Of a stretch of DNA of 64,000 nt, positions 48,875-59,854 are shown piece after piece. Positions within the stretch are counted from its first letter, which is position 1. Each line of letters starts with the position of its first letter. Under the pieces are notes generated by a model. That model searched no databases and was not told the DNA's origin. It was given only the letters and a program-made list of their open reading frames with translations. The position numbers and the translations under genes were made by a program. Source of the DNA: Paraphysomonas bandaiensis (lineage: Eukaryota > Chrysophyceae); assembly GCA_965644295.1 (NCBI GenBank), contig CBFFRP010000366.1, positions 1-64,000 of the forward strand. The letters are read 5' to 3'.

Positions 48875-50292
48875 TCTGAGTGATCTTCTTGTGGTTAACA
48901 AAATCGAGGGTGGAAACATGCAGTTGGATCGGAAGGATGTATCCATCCGAGATTTACTATCCACTGTCATTGATCCATTCGGCATACAGGTACGTAAATA
49001 GCTGGATTATTTGTAACACTAAATTGATGTGTGTCAGGCCCAGCAAAAAGATATAATATTTGCGCACAGTGATGACACACACATTGACCCTTCCATCGAT
49101 GCCGAAGATAGTCATATTTATGTCGATGTAATGAAATTCAGCCAAGTACTCCGTAACCTAGTATCGAATGCACTGAAGTTTACTCCTACTGGAGGAAGGG
49201 TAGACGTGTATGCTTTTCTTACAACAAGGCATTCTTCCGATCAACTGGACAAATATGAGCAATCAGCTCCTGGGAATAGAAATACCCTGTCGTTATTCCG
49301 GAAGAGCTCGGGTGTGGATGATCGATCCTCTGGATCACAATACCATGTGCCGCGAAGCTCACAGAGTGTTGAGACTGCAAGTATACTACGGATTGAGGTG
49401 CATGACACTGGGCCTGGTATATCTGAGGTAAAAATGACTGTACCTTGCGTCATGTGAATGTACTAATGGAAATGCGTAGGAGAACCAGAAGCGTTTGTTT
49501 AACGAAATTGTTCAGTTCAATGCGGCAGAACTTCAAGATGGTGGTGGTTCTGGTCTAGGTTTATGGATATCTAAGGCAATAATAGATCATCATGGAGGTA
49601 GATTAGGCGTATCATCTATTCCTGGCAAGGGTTCAGTATTTTACGTCGAGGTGGATGTACTACCTCGAGAATACCTTTCTCATGACCCAGTAGATTCACC
49701 AGCACAACAGTCTCAGTTTCCCCGTGTAAATATGTTTCCATCTGTTACATACATGTTGCGCTCTATGATGCGTAAGCCTATCAAAGTAGATATTATGGGA
49801 AATGCAGTTGAGCTGTCAGAGGCCTCAAGTAGTTCGAATGATGTAGAAGAGTTAACTGTGAACGACGTGGAAATAGGTCGAGTGCTAGTAGTGGATGACT
49901 CGGCTGTTAACCGGAAGATGATGTGTCGCATGTTGTCACCGCTGGTGGGATCTGTTTCTCAAGCAAGCGATGGTGCAGAAGCAGTTAAATTAGTACAAGA
50001 CGCATCTGATGTTAGAGACCCTTACGATATTGTATTTATGGATGTAAACATGCCTGTCATGAATGGCGTGGAGGCAACTCGTATGATGAGAGAGGGTGGA
50101 TATAAAGGATATATTTCATTCCTTACTGGAAATGCGATGCCAGAAGAACGACCATCTTTCTTCGCTGCTGGAGGAGATGATGTCTTAATTAAACCCTGTA
50201 CTTTCATGGATCTTCAAGGAGTTCTGACAGGTTTGTCACATATTCTATTGTCCGGTTTCGACGTCAATAATTTTGTATACAGCTGCACATAA

Positions 50293-51780
50293 AACTTCCT
50301 TGGCGTCGATTGTACAATCCGCACCATAGTACATGAGAAGGCTCTTGTGATATATTCAGAGTTAGTTTGTATCAATGATATTTTATTACCATTCTGTTTC
50401 TTGAGTTGTCGTTTTTGTAGACTGAATATTTATGCTCAATATTCTGCTGATAATGAGTGTACAGGAGTTACTTTCGTTTAAATTGAAAACCTTTAAATTA
50501 GTAAATAATATTTCATAAAAGTCAACGTGTTCTACTTTAACGATAGCAGTTTGTGGGTGTTCTGTATTAACTATTTATAGTGATGTGCTTTCGTATAGGA
50601 GTCGCTATATCATAGATACATTCACCGGATAGCGAGTATTAGATGCCCTACGCATTTGAGGGATCACTGTGCTCTCGGGGATTGGGAGCAACTGTGTTAT
50701 GAAACAATATTTCGTGATATGCGAGAAAGTCTGATTATTAGCAGTAGGCGTCAAGAAACGACACCATTCAAGAAAGCCTGATTATTACATGAGAACGGTT
50801 GGGTACAGAAACCAGTATTATAGATCAAGAAACAGAAGAATCGACACCAGATAAGTAGCTAGATGAAGACTAGTCATGCTAGATCGACCTCTACCTGAAA
50901 CTAACTAGCACAAATTCTCATATCCTACTCTATTTAACGCTACAGAAGCTGCTTGTGCGTCACCGTAAGCACCAAGGTGCAACCACTGTCGCTATATCAC
51001 ACTCAAACTCGCAAACGCAGTGAGCTAGCAGAATGTTGATATACCTGACACATGCTGACTTCAGAATTTTTGAATGCTTAAGGTGCACAGCCCGAATGCT
51101 TGACTTCAGTAGGCAGCCCATACACCCGGTTACCCTTCAAATGGGCCTCTTTGTTCGTCTGGGCCCAAAGACGTCTACACAAGTGACACTTCTATTAGTG
51201 TCCCTTGAAGAACCTTGAACCACGCAAGCATTTGGCTATGAGTGGGCAGAATAAATATCTATATATCTATATATGCGGTTCACATTAATTTTTCGAATAA
51301 ATCTCGCTGGTACTTATCCCACAGAACACCACCAAAACGTGCGAGTCCGACTTTGTCGAGGGGGTCTTATAATGCACCACATTGTGACTGACACATTCCA
51401 TCAATAAATATTACAATATAACGGGAGACCTTCCCACTACACAATCTACACCCTGCCCACTATACCATCTACAGTATCAAATAAGATAAATAATAAATTA
51501 AAAGTTCAGGTGACAGTACTGAAAAACCGTTTGCTATTATGTTAGATGTGCACACCTTATGGATCTTATATATAGATATATTCTTTGTTTTGTGGAAACA
51601 ATTTATTTTCTTATACTACATACAATATATTGATATTGTTGTGCACTAAATGAAGCGCCATCAACGGCACTGACAATACTTCGTAATGCGCTGAGATTAC
51701 ATCATCTGAGAATAGTGAGATGGTGTTTTCACGTTTTTTTACTGCAGTAGTCTTAACAATTTCATATTTAACCACTTTAT
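50293..51780. other. Intergenic with dispersed repeat (50740-51290)
   Basis: From about 50740 a repeat related to 58440-58830 runs to about 51290. Shared blocks include GATTATTAGCAGTAGGCGT, GCTGCTTGTGCGTCACCG, AAAGACGTCTACACAAGTGA and GCATTTGGCTATGAGTGGGC. The 61-residue ORF at 51033 lies inside this repeat and is not called. The rest is AT-rich. Confidence 0.55.
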
Positions 51781-51783
51781 ATT

Positions 51784-53526
51784 TAGATTAAACCATAGTC
51801 TGCAACCATACTGAAAAAAATTGAAAAAAAACTGAAAATAACGTCGATTTTCATACATAAAATAACTGTCATAAAATCAGTCGAAATCAGACAATGTGAA
51901 CCACACTTCACACTTCATATCACAGTGTTGAGTCAGCGAATTGCAGGTCAAATTAATGTGCTGGTAAGTTCATTGTATCCCCCATTCACTCATAGTTTGA
52001 CATGGCATTTCGAAAGCGCAAATCAGGTTCTCTTTGCAACGATGAAGATGACGCGACAAGAAGCTCAGAGCGTGCTCAGGAAATAGAGATCATTGGGCGT
52101 TGGAGACCAGTTGATTCGGCCAATGAGTCATTCCATCTGCCTCATACGGTTGATGCAGATCGATACCCTACGTTTAATTTTCGCACTGCCAGCTTCCTCA
52201 AGATATTCTTGCGTTTTGTTACAGTATCCCTTGTGACGAAAATAGCCCAGGATATTGACCCTGCCGACTTGACATATGACTGTGGATCGGTAATTTTGCT
52301 TTCATTGTGTTCTATATATAAGCTTCTTGCAATTTGGATTCGAATTTATGGAGAACAACATGCCCCAAGAGGTGTAATACGTCATTCGCGACCATTGCGT
52401 GAGCAACTTATATGGTACCGAGACCACTTTAAGGATTGTTATCCAAGGATTGATTCTCTGGGCATACGATTCATGGAAATTGTGACAACGAACTTTTTAT
52501 TTGATAGTCGATATTCAAAGCAGTTGTCTCATAATTTTAGATCTATTTTACGTGGTATTGGCAATGTTGTAGCTGGCGATGAGAAGTTGCTGCATTTCTC
52601 AGGTGTGTATATTGATCAATTGAATACTATTATTAACAAGTGATTTATAGGCTATAGTCCTAATATAAGAGTAGTTTATATGAAGCCTGAACGAATGGGC
52701 TTGTGGGTGTATGAGTTGTGTGTGAAGCTCTCCAATAAACACGCATATATGCTGGACATGTGGTTGCATGATGCAATAGCTGATCTAGGAGAGTCTATAC
52801 CTGTCAGCGCTGTAGTGGAACACTGGGGCAAAATCATACACTCTTTTAATTCTACACGAATGAGTAGCACTGTTCTTGTATTCGACTCGTATTATCTTGA
52901 TGAAGCTGCACGAGAGGGACTTGCAAGGAAGAAAGTAAAATATATCGGGGCTGTGAATCCACAGCGCTTCCAAGCACTCACTCGTAAAGTTCGTGAAGGT
53001 GTCAATATACGAGGACAGTGGAATGGACTGTGGAATCAACAGCGTAAAGAACTCATAGTTCATTCTTATACGAAGGATGGCAAGAAATATACCGCCTTGT
53101 CCAATGCTTATCATAGATCACCTACGAGGTCTACCACCAATTCTGTGCCTGTGTGCTCCGACTATGGTAAGATGTTTGCAGCATGTGATGTATTCAATTT
53201 ACAGATTAAAGAGAGGATATGGCCTCATCGGCATGGTGGTGGAGGGCATCTAGGCGAAAGAGGAAAGTTTAGCTCGTTTGCGTTCGGCTGTGTTCTGCAA
53301 AATACATTCCATGCGTATTGTAATATTCGTTCGATAGATACAAATAGTATTGATTATTATAGTTTCTGTAACGCGTTAGCTAGCGAACTGTACACACATG
53401 CTGATACTCTATCTAAGGAAACTATAGAATAGAGGGGTACCGTGATTGCTTTGCTCAGTGTTGTAATAATTCCACTTTATATCATTGGTTACAGACTATG
53501 GTTACAGACTATGGTTTAGTCTAATT
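51784..53526 (+). mobile_element. PiggyBac-like DNA transposon, apparently intact
   Basis: Inverted ends TTAAACCATAGTCTGCAACC (51788) and, reading inward, TAAACCATAGTCTGTAACC from the right (about 53498-53520) enclose an uninterrupted transposase gene. The right end has a second copy of the CAGACTATGG motif. A clean TTAA duplication cannot be confirmed at either side, so exact borders are uncertain. Confidence 0.7.
52002..53432 (+). CDS. PiggyBac-like transposase (DDE_Tnp_1_7)
   Basis: Two exons, 52002-52602 and 52651-53432, joined by a 48-base GTGTGT...TTATAG intron, give 460 residues. The family layout is clear: NFRSILRGIGNVVAGDEKLL (first catalytic Asp), then after the intron VVYMKPERMGLWVYELC, VLVFDSYYLDEAAREGL (second Asp), and VCSDYGKMFAACDVFNLQI, matching the family pattern xDYNxxMxxVDxxD/N (third Asp). 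It is shorter than typical PiggyBac proteins and no C-terminal Cys-rich zinc-binding domain is recognised. The absence of stops suggests recent activity. Confidence 0.75.
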
Positions 53527-53599
53527 TTTAACATTGTTGACACATCATTTATATTCACTTAAAATAAGTGATGCTAACGAAGATAGCAATTGGTCTTAA

Positions 53600-55305
53600 T
53601 CACACTCATTAACCACAGTCAGTAACCACACTTTTATAAGAAGTAATATATTTACATTCAATTAAACTTATTGTACTACTCTACTGAATAGTACTATCAG
53701 AGAGTGTGCTTGCATGCACATACAAATCGTTTGCTAGTGTTTGACTATAACTAAAGTACTCAAAATCTTCGGAATCGACATTCATTATATGACGATATAA
53801 TACGTTGAAAGTGTTTTGAAGTATACAACCGAACATAAACGAATTATGCTTTGCCACCATTCCTGTGTGGCCATCATACCCTGTGTTTGATTTGCATGTT
53901 GTATCTGTCACAGGCATGTAACAGCTTGGAATAGTCATCACAAACAGGAATATATGTTGTAAAGGCTTTGGTTGCCCTCCTCGTGAACGCATTACTTAAT
54001 GCTGTGCGTTGCATCCCATCATTTCTATGAGCGTGCACAATTATTTGCTTCTGTCTCTCGTTCCACAACCCATTCCATTACCCCTCATATCTACTTCGTC
54101 TCGCATCAGTCGTGTCAACGCAGGAAATTGCTTTGGATTAATAGCTCCTATAAATTTCACTCCCTTATTATATGCAATATTTGCCACCCAGCATCATCCA
54201 AGTAATACGAGTCAAAAACCAGGACTGACTCAGTCTTATGGGCAGAATTAAATTGATGTATGATATTGCCCCCCAGTTGCTGACAACGTTGTTGGAAACA
54301 GGTATAGACTCCCCCAGTGGTTTGATAGCATCGTGCAGCCATACATCCAACATGTAAGTCAACTTGTGTTTCAGAGGTGCACATATATAGCTCATACAGC
54401 CACAACCCTTCCTTGTCCGGTTTCATGTAAACAGCACGTACATCCGGACTTTTACCTTCAAATCAATATTTTATTACGTATAGTAAGCAATATTTTGCTA
54501 GCACCTGAAAACTGTAGAAGCTTCTAATCTCCAGCAAAAGCACGACCAAAATCCCTCTAAGGATGCTTCTGAAGTTCGAAGATATATTTTCAGAGTAGCA
54601 CTTGTCGAACGTAAAGTTGGAAGTGAATATTTCGGCAAATCGTATGCCAACGACGAAATCGTAAGATAATTTCTTCTGAACTCTTTCGGTAATACTCAAG
54701 TTGTGAACGCAGTGGACGGATCTTCTTCTGGACACCAGTAAACACGAACTGTTCGCCATAAATCCAAATTGCAAGCATCTTGTATATCTTACTCACAGAT
54801 AACAGCACAGAGTCCCCTCTGTTGCAAAGGAGGTGCTCAGGATCTATATCTCGGGCAATTGTCGTGACAAGTGCAGGTGTAACAAACGTTAGAAATATGC
54901 TCAGAAGCGTTGGTCCTTCGCAGCTTAAACGTCGGATATTGGCTGAGAAGGTCTGAATCTGGCTAATGAAACGATTCATGTCTCCAATCAATCCGCTTCC
55001 ACTGCTTTTGAAGCTTCTTCGACTCAGCCCTAATTTTGGCTTGTCGTGCATCCTTCTCTGTGCGCTCTTATGGAGACATCTTTCAGTATAAGAATGAGTC
55101 GAATATAATGAAGTTACCAGCACATTGCACATCATTTTGCCCTGTGATTGGGTCACTGGGAGTGTTGTCTGCTGGTGTCATATAAATTCACATACTTCAT
55201 TTGAGTCGAGTCCGAATTGACTGTTACGTTTTTTCCGTACATAGCAACAGTATTTTCTGTTTTTTTGAGCTGTGATGGTGAGTTTGAGTGTGGTTAAACC
55301 AAATA
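53600..55305 (-). mobile_element. PiggyBac-like DNA transposon, second, degenerate copy
   Basis: Ends resemble each other in inverted orientation: CATTAACCACAGTCAGTAAC near 53608 and, reading inward from the right, GGTTTAACCACACTCAAACT near 55300. It lies tail to tail with the intact element at 51784-53526 but has its own, different ends, so it is a related family rather than a simple copy. Confidence 0.6.
53681..55060 (-). pseudogene. PiggyBac-like transposase, broken
   Basis: Fragments in several frames follow the order of the intact protein at 52002: FLTFVTPALVTTIARDIDPE, SKIYKMLAIWIYGEQ, ISSNFRSILRGI, VYMKPDKEGLWLYEL, VLVFDSYYLDDAG, WNERQKQIIVHAH, VCDDYSKLLHACDRYNMQI and a Ser/Thr-rich end. 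The intron at the same site (GTGCTAGC...TTTGAAG) seems conserved. Multiple frameshifts rule out a working protein. Confidence 0.75.
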
Positions 55306-55721
55306 CAGATGTTAGCCACTAGGACGAGTTGATGAACAAATCAATTTCTTGAGAAGGAGATTGAAAGAATCTTAATTCAGGAGTGATTCCCGTTTAGGCA
55401 TTGCGTAAGGTTATGTCACGTTAGAATTTATATTATTGATAAAATTTCTGAAGCTAATGGGAACGCAATGCCGGATGTATGAATATTTCAATATATGACG
55501 AACGACATAAATGAGCAGAGAAGACAATAAGGGAAAATATTGACGGGATATAGTTATAGCAATGTAAATAAGCATGCTTCAAGGTAGTAATTATTTCAGC
55601 CATGGGAAAACAGGGAGAATATAAATACCACGCAGGAGTCACAGTCACGAAAATACAACGCCAGTATACTACGTGACACACTGTGACAACAACACTGCAT
55701 TGACATAATTATTGGATGCCA

Positions 55722-56271
55722 TTAGTTAGAGTTGCAAACGCCGCAAGTTGAGCAAGTAGACCAGTACTTCCAGGTGTTGCCGCCCCACCCGAACACCATT
55801 TTAGCTGAAAAATATAAACATTAAAACATTAAATATATACACTCAGTATTGAATAGCCATACAGTATGTGTGAGACTATCAACATGAGTCACACTTACCG
55901 CAATTAAGATTAGTGCTGGGGTCACATGGAGCCTTCCCACCACTGCAAGATGACCAGTTCATGTCGTTGACCTGCCACAGACCAACATCATAACTGCCCC
56001 CGTTACCATTCTGATTAACAGCATTCGCATTTCCACCGCTCTCGTGATTCATGATACACTCACAGCTCGACTGCTTCCAACCAGAGTACTTCGAACACCA
56101 TGAGCTGACACTCTGATAGTTAGTGGATGACCCGCACGGGCATGATCCACATCCTCCCGGACAATTCCCTCCACAGGTAGACGACGTCACGTTAAAGTCC
56201 ACATGAGGGTTAGTGGTGCCTGCACAGGCGATAGCAAGAGAGCACAGGAGAAGAACAACGGCTTTAATCAT
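55722..56271 (-). CDS. Secreted lysozyme-like protein, copy A
   Basis: Two exons, 56271-55899 and 55804-55722, with a 94-base intron, give 151 residues. Start MIKAVVLLLCSLAIACAG is a signal peptide. The mature part is Cys-rich (CGGNCPGGCGSCPCG) and holds a lysozyme-like fold signature, CIMNHESGGNANAVNQN then GSYDVGLWQVNDMNW, in which the Glu of HESGGN is the likely catalytic acid as in C-type lysozymes and SLT enzymes. It would cut peptidoglycan of bacteria taken as prey or met outside the cell. It ends CNSN. The gene is divergent from copy B, with 585 bases between start codons. Confidence 0.85.
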
Positions 56272-56856
56272 TCTTTTAGTTATTAATGAGACTGTATTTA
56301 TCTTAGCAGATATACACACTCATATCATCTCATATCATACGTATGGTATCATCACTCATACATGCGTACCACATGCAGCAGTACACCATACTGGTACAGT
56401 ACAGTATATACGCTACCGGATATCTGAGATATCCCCATGCAGCTTTTGTGCCTGTATTTCGAAGGATAGAAAGTTCTTTTTCTTCAACTAAAACTGAAAC
56501 TGAAAACCATATGAATCGCCTGTACACAGCAACCTCTCGACCATATTCAAGGAATATTCATGTACAGGTGTGTCCAATACTAGTACCAGACATCTAGTTG
56601 TGCCTGTATCCAGTGAAATACAATAGCAATGAACACATATATACAGACGTCACTGTGTCGATATAATACAGTAATTAGGATTTTAGGGGTAAGCAAAAAT
56701 GCTTACCACAAAAATGCTTACCCTTGTAACAGAAAATGACCTAACATATGCATGTATGTATGTATGTATGTATGTATGAATGCCAAGACAACAACTGCCT
56801 GTTATTATAACACAACTCTACAACACACACATACATTCATCCAATCAACTAAAAGA
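56272..56856. other. Shared spacer between divergent lysozyme-like genes
   Basis: The spacer probably holds both promoters. It contains a hairpin, GGTAAGCAAAAATGCTTACC, followed by another ATGCTTACCC at about 56690-56725, and a short TATG run at 56750-56778. Only about a dozen bases upstream of the two ATGs (AACTAAAAGA) are alike. Confidence 0.5.
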
Positions 56857-57406
56857 ATGATTAAAGCCGTTGTTCTTCTCCTGTGCTCTCTTGCTATCGC
56901 CTGTGCAGGCACCACTAACCCTCATGTGGACTTTAACGTGACGTCGTCTACCTGTGGAGGGAATTGTCCGGGAGGATGTGGATCATGCCCGTGCGGGTCA
57001 TCCACTAACTATCAGAGTGTCAGCTCATGGTGTTCGAAGTACTCTGGTTGGAAGCAGTCGAGCTGTGAGTGTATCATGAATCACGAGAGCGGTGGAAATG
57101 CGAATGCTGTTAATCAGAATGGTAACGGGGGCAGTTATGATGTTGGTCTGTGGCAGGTCAACGACATGAACTGGTCATCTTGCAGTGGTGGGAAGGCTCC
57201 ATGTGACCCCAGCACTAATCTTAATTGCGGTAAGTGTGACTCATGTTGATAGTCTCACACATACTGTATCGCCATTCAAAACTGAATGTATATATTTAAT
57301 GTTTTAATGTTTATATTTTTCAGCTAAAATGGTGTTCGGATGGGGCGGCAACACCTGGAAGTACTGGTCTACTTGCTCAACTTGCGGTGTTTGCAACTCC
57401 AAGTAA
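56857..57406 (+). CDS. Secreted lysozyme-like protein, copy B
   Basis: Exons 56857-57229 and 57324-57406 give 151 residues. The protein is identical to copy A except the last residue (CNSK instead of CNSN). The ATG at 56857 is chosen over an upstream in-frame ATG inside the TATG repeat because it begins the signal peptide. The 94-base intron differs from that of copy A at only about four sites. Substitutions in exon 2 are nearly all silent. Sequence after the stop is unrelated to copy A. Confidence 0.87.
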
Positions 57407-57409
57407 AAT

Positions 57410-58230
57410 CACTTCTGGGCTAGTTTGCGTTACTGCATTTGTCCATGCCTACATCTATTAAATGTTGATGTTACATTTATGAATTTAGGCTCTGACCGAT
57501 ATGTTTTTTTTATGTAGTTAGAGTTATGCCTGATCTCGATGCAGTCATTTTGCCATGTGTGTGTATTACTGAAGTCGGTATGATTATACACTATTCAAGT
57601 TTTATTAATGCAAAAATTCAAGTGTTTGCCACGAATAATATGCAGCAAAGCCATTGTAGATGAAGCATAACCTAAACTTCGAAACAACTTCAAGAATATT
57701 TCAAGAGAGTTTAAGTGCCATATCTGAAGCTGTACAGGTGGTTAAGGGTAGTGGCATCCAGTTCTTTTAGGGTTTGGGTTGCATTGTGTTTACAAGGACA
57801 TTTTGTACCTCATATCATACACACATCATTCTATCAGGTGCACTAGCAGAGATTAAGCGTATTGTATATAAATGTGATGATAACTCTAATTAAGGCAATA
57901 AGAAGCCTTTCGTGCGACTACCACTGTTCATATTCATCATCACACTTATGTACGAATTTCAACACCTCACAGTTGTCATTTCCTCACAGTTGTCATTCCC
58001 TCAGTTTCCTTCTGTGGTAGGAGTGCATTTGTTGTAGCTGTTATATATATAAATTTGGGGGTTTCTTGCTATTCCCAAAGCATACACAGTATATACATTC
58101 AATATGAATCTCATTTGTTTTCGTAATGTTAATCAGGAAACAACTATTTCTTCTTACAGCAATCAAGCTACTAATAGCTTTACAATCTAATATGAAGTTT
58201 TCAACATCATGAGGATAAGCTACAATTTAA
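57410..58230. other. Intergenic, no gene recognised
   Basis: AT-rich, with a short direct repeat of CTCACAGTTGTCATT at about 57966-57998. No coding signal. Confidence 0.4.
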
Positions 58231-58234
58231 CATA

Positions 58235-58331
58235 GTGATAAGGAGTATCGTCCCTTGTCTATACTTTAAAACTCTGAATTTTCGCCCTCGTTTCAAAACT
58301 TGAGCGCGGGACGATATAGCCTCCTTATTAC
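58235..58331. repeat. Inverted repeat (hairpin or MITE relic)
   Basis: GTGATAAGGAGTATCGTCCC at the left is matched in reverse by GGGACGATATAGCCTCCTTA at the right, about 55 bases apart, with a small indel. It may be a short element remnant. Confidence 0.5.
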
Positions 58332-58439
58332 CTGGGGTTAAATATAGCTAAAAGCATACGATATATCATTAGCAATTCTGTCTGGGTATGTTACCGGGAA
58401 AATTTTGTATCGTGACGAAATGGGCTCGTATCAGTAGTC

Positions 58440-58835
58440 GTGAATGTCTTATTATTATTAGCAGTAGGCGTGTACGGTGTACTATTCAGAACTAATGTAG
58501 CATTGCAATTTAAATAACTAGTGCTTAACTCTGATATCCTACTATTTAGCGCTACGAAAGCTGCTTGTGCGTCACCGCTAGAGCACCAACGAGTAACCAT
58601 TCTGACTTCAGGATTTTTGAGTCCTTAAGGTGAACAGCCGATGCGTGACTTCAGCAAGCAGTCCAATACCGAGGATGCCCTTGAGGTGGGCCCATTCCCG
58701 GATGCCTGTTTATTCGTCAAGAAGGCCTAAAGACGTCTACACAAGTGACACTTATATTAGATATTAGTGTCCCTTGTACCACACAAGCATTTGGCTATGA
58801 GTGGGCAGAACAATATCTGCTGACTATATATGCAT
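58440..58835. repeat. Dispersed repeat, relative of 50740-51290
   Basis: Shares ordered blocks with 50740-51290: ATTATTAGCAGTAGGCGT, ATCCTACTATTTAGCGCTAC, GCTGCTTGTGCGTCACCG, AAAGACGTCTACACAAGTGA and CATTTGGCTATGAGTGGGC. A partial third copy lies near 41570. No lasting ORF; type of element unknown. Confidence 0.75.
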
Positions 58836-58839
58836 ATAT

Positions 58840-59850
58840 ATATATATTTCTAGTACAACATCACTACTAGTTGATAGTTGAGTAGTTTGTAATACCAAGG
58901 CATCAGGTAGCTGGCTATTACAAGTGTAGCAATCTTGGGTGTAGTGGAGATGGTGGATTATAAGGTTGTTGTGATATGAGGGCCAAGGCGAAGTAGTATA
59001 GGCAATAGCGTGAGATAAGAGGTAGAAGATGGTTAAGACAAGGTCACGAGATACGAGTATTAAGGCCAGATACAGGGTTGGAGTGTACCGGGACTATCCG
59101 TACATACGGACGTAACGGACGTTTATTGTAACCCGTACAGTATTATGGTAGTATAAGTAGTATGTAGACGTTGTATGAGACAATATGGAGTAGATATCAA
59201 AGGACAATAAGAGATTGCTGTAGGGATATTTCTGGAAGTAGAAATTAGCTATTTATGGCTAGAAACCCATCTCTAGAACAGCTATGGAAAAATAGGCTAA
59301 GTTATACGAGTTTTTAGATAGGACAGAATCATAAGGTAAAAGGGATATAATAAGCACAGTTAAGTGTTAGTGAAATTAAGCGCTATCTATCTGCCTACTG
59401 TCCATTGCGCGCATGGATAAAGAAGGTATGTCCGCTGAAACCCGTATGGATGACACTCAATTATCCGACGTCGCCACACAAGTTTATAATTTGGGGGATT
59501 TTAGAATATCCAAATAGTGTTGTTGTTGCTATTAGCGCTCAATACTCAATACAGTACAATACTTGCTGTAGCTTAGAAGCTGTAGACATGCAACTGAGAT
59601 AATTGTGATCGTAGGTAAAAATAAGTTTTACCGTTTTGGGAGCAAGTGAATGTATGGTCCAAAGTCCAAACGTCCATAGAAGTCAGTAGATTTATAAAAT
59701 CAAAATAAACGAACTTTATAACATCGCTTTATTGTTTACTCTGAGTATTAGTTGTTGATTTAACCTCATGTCATATCAACGTCAAAAATACACACCAACA
59801 AGTACCCGACGAGTTGATTCTGCACTCAATAATTAGTCATAGAATTTAAA
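58840..59850. other. Intergenic, no gene recognised
   Basis: A 65-residue ORF at 59405 has no domain. No other structure is seen apart from a small GTACATACGGAC / GTAACGGACG repeat near 59100. Confidence 0.4.
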
Positions 59851-59854
59851 AATC

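Larger units (their letters stand above)
46675..50292 (+). pseudogene. Hybrid sensor histidine kinase, copy 2, interrupted by an insertion
   Basis: Exons correspond to copy 1: 46675-47445 (257 codons, same length), 47495-47686 plus 48879-48989 (exon 2 split by the insertion), 49038-49427 and 49480-50292. The sensor exon is clearly diverged (SVTCFLPLYLT kept, many changes elsewhere). From the start of exon 2, KRDFVSYISHELRTPLNTVY, coding and intron sequence are nearly identical to copy 1. H-box, N, G1, G2 and receiver Asp are all present. The insertion adds stops after INILY, so the locus cannot give a full kinase unless the insert is spliced out. The C-terminus is 18 residues longer than in copy 1 because similarity ends at GVLTG. 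Confidence 0.88.

Noticed and set aside
51033-51218. 61-residue ORF inside the dispersed repeat
   Set aside because: The related repeat at 58.6 kb does not keep this frame open.
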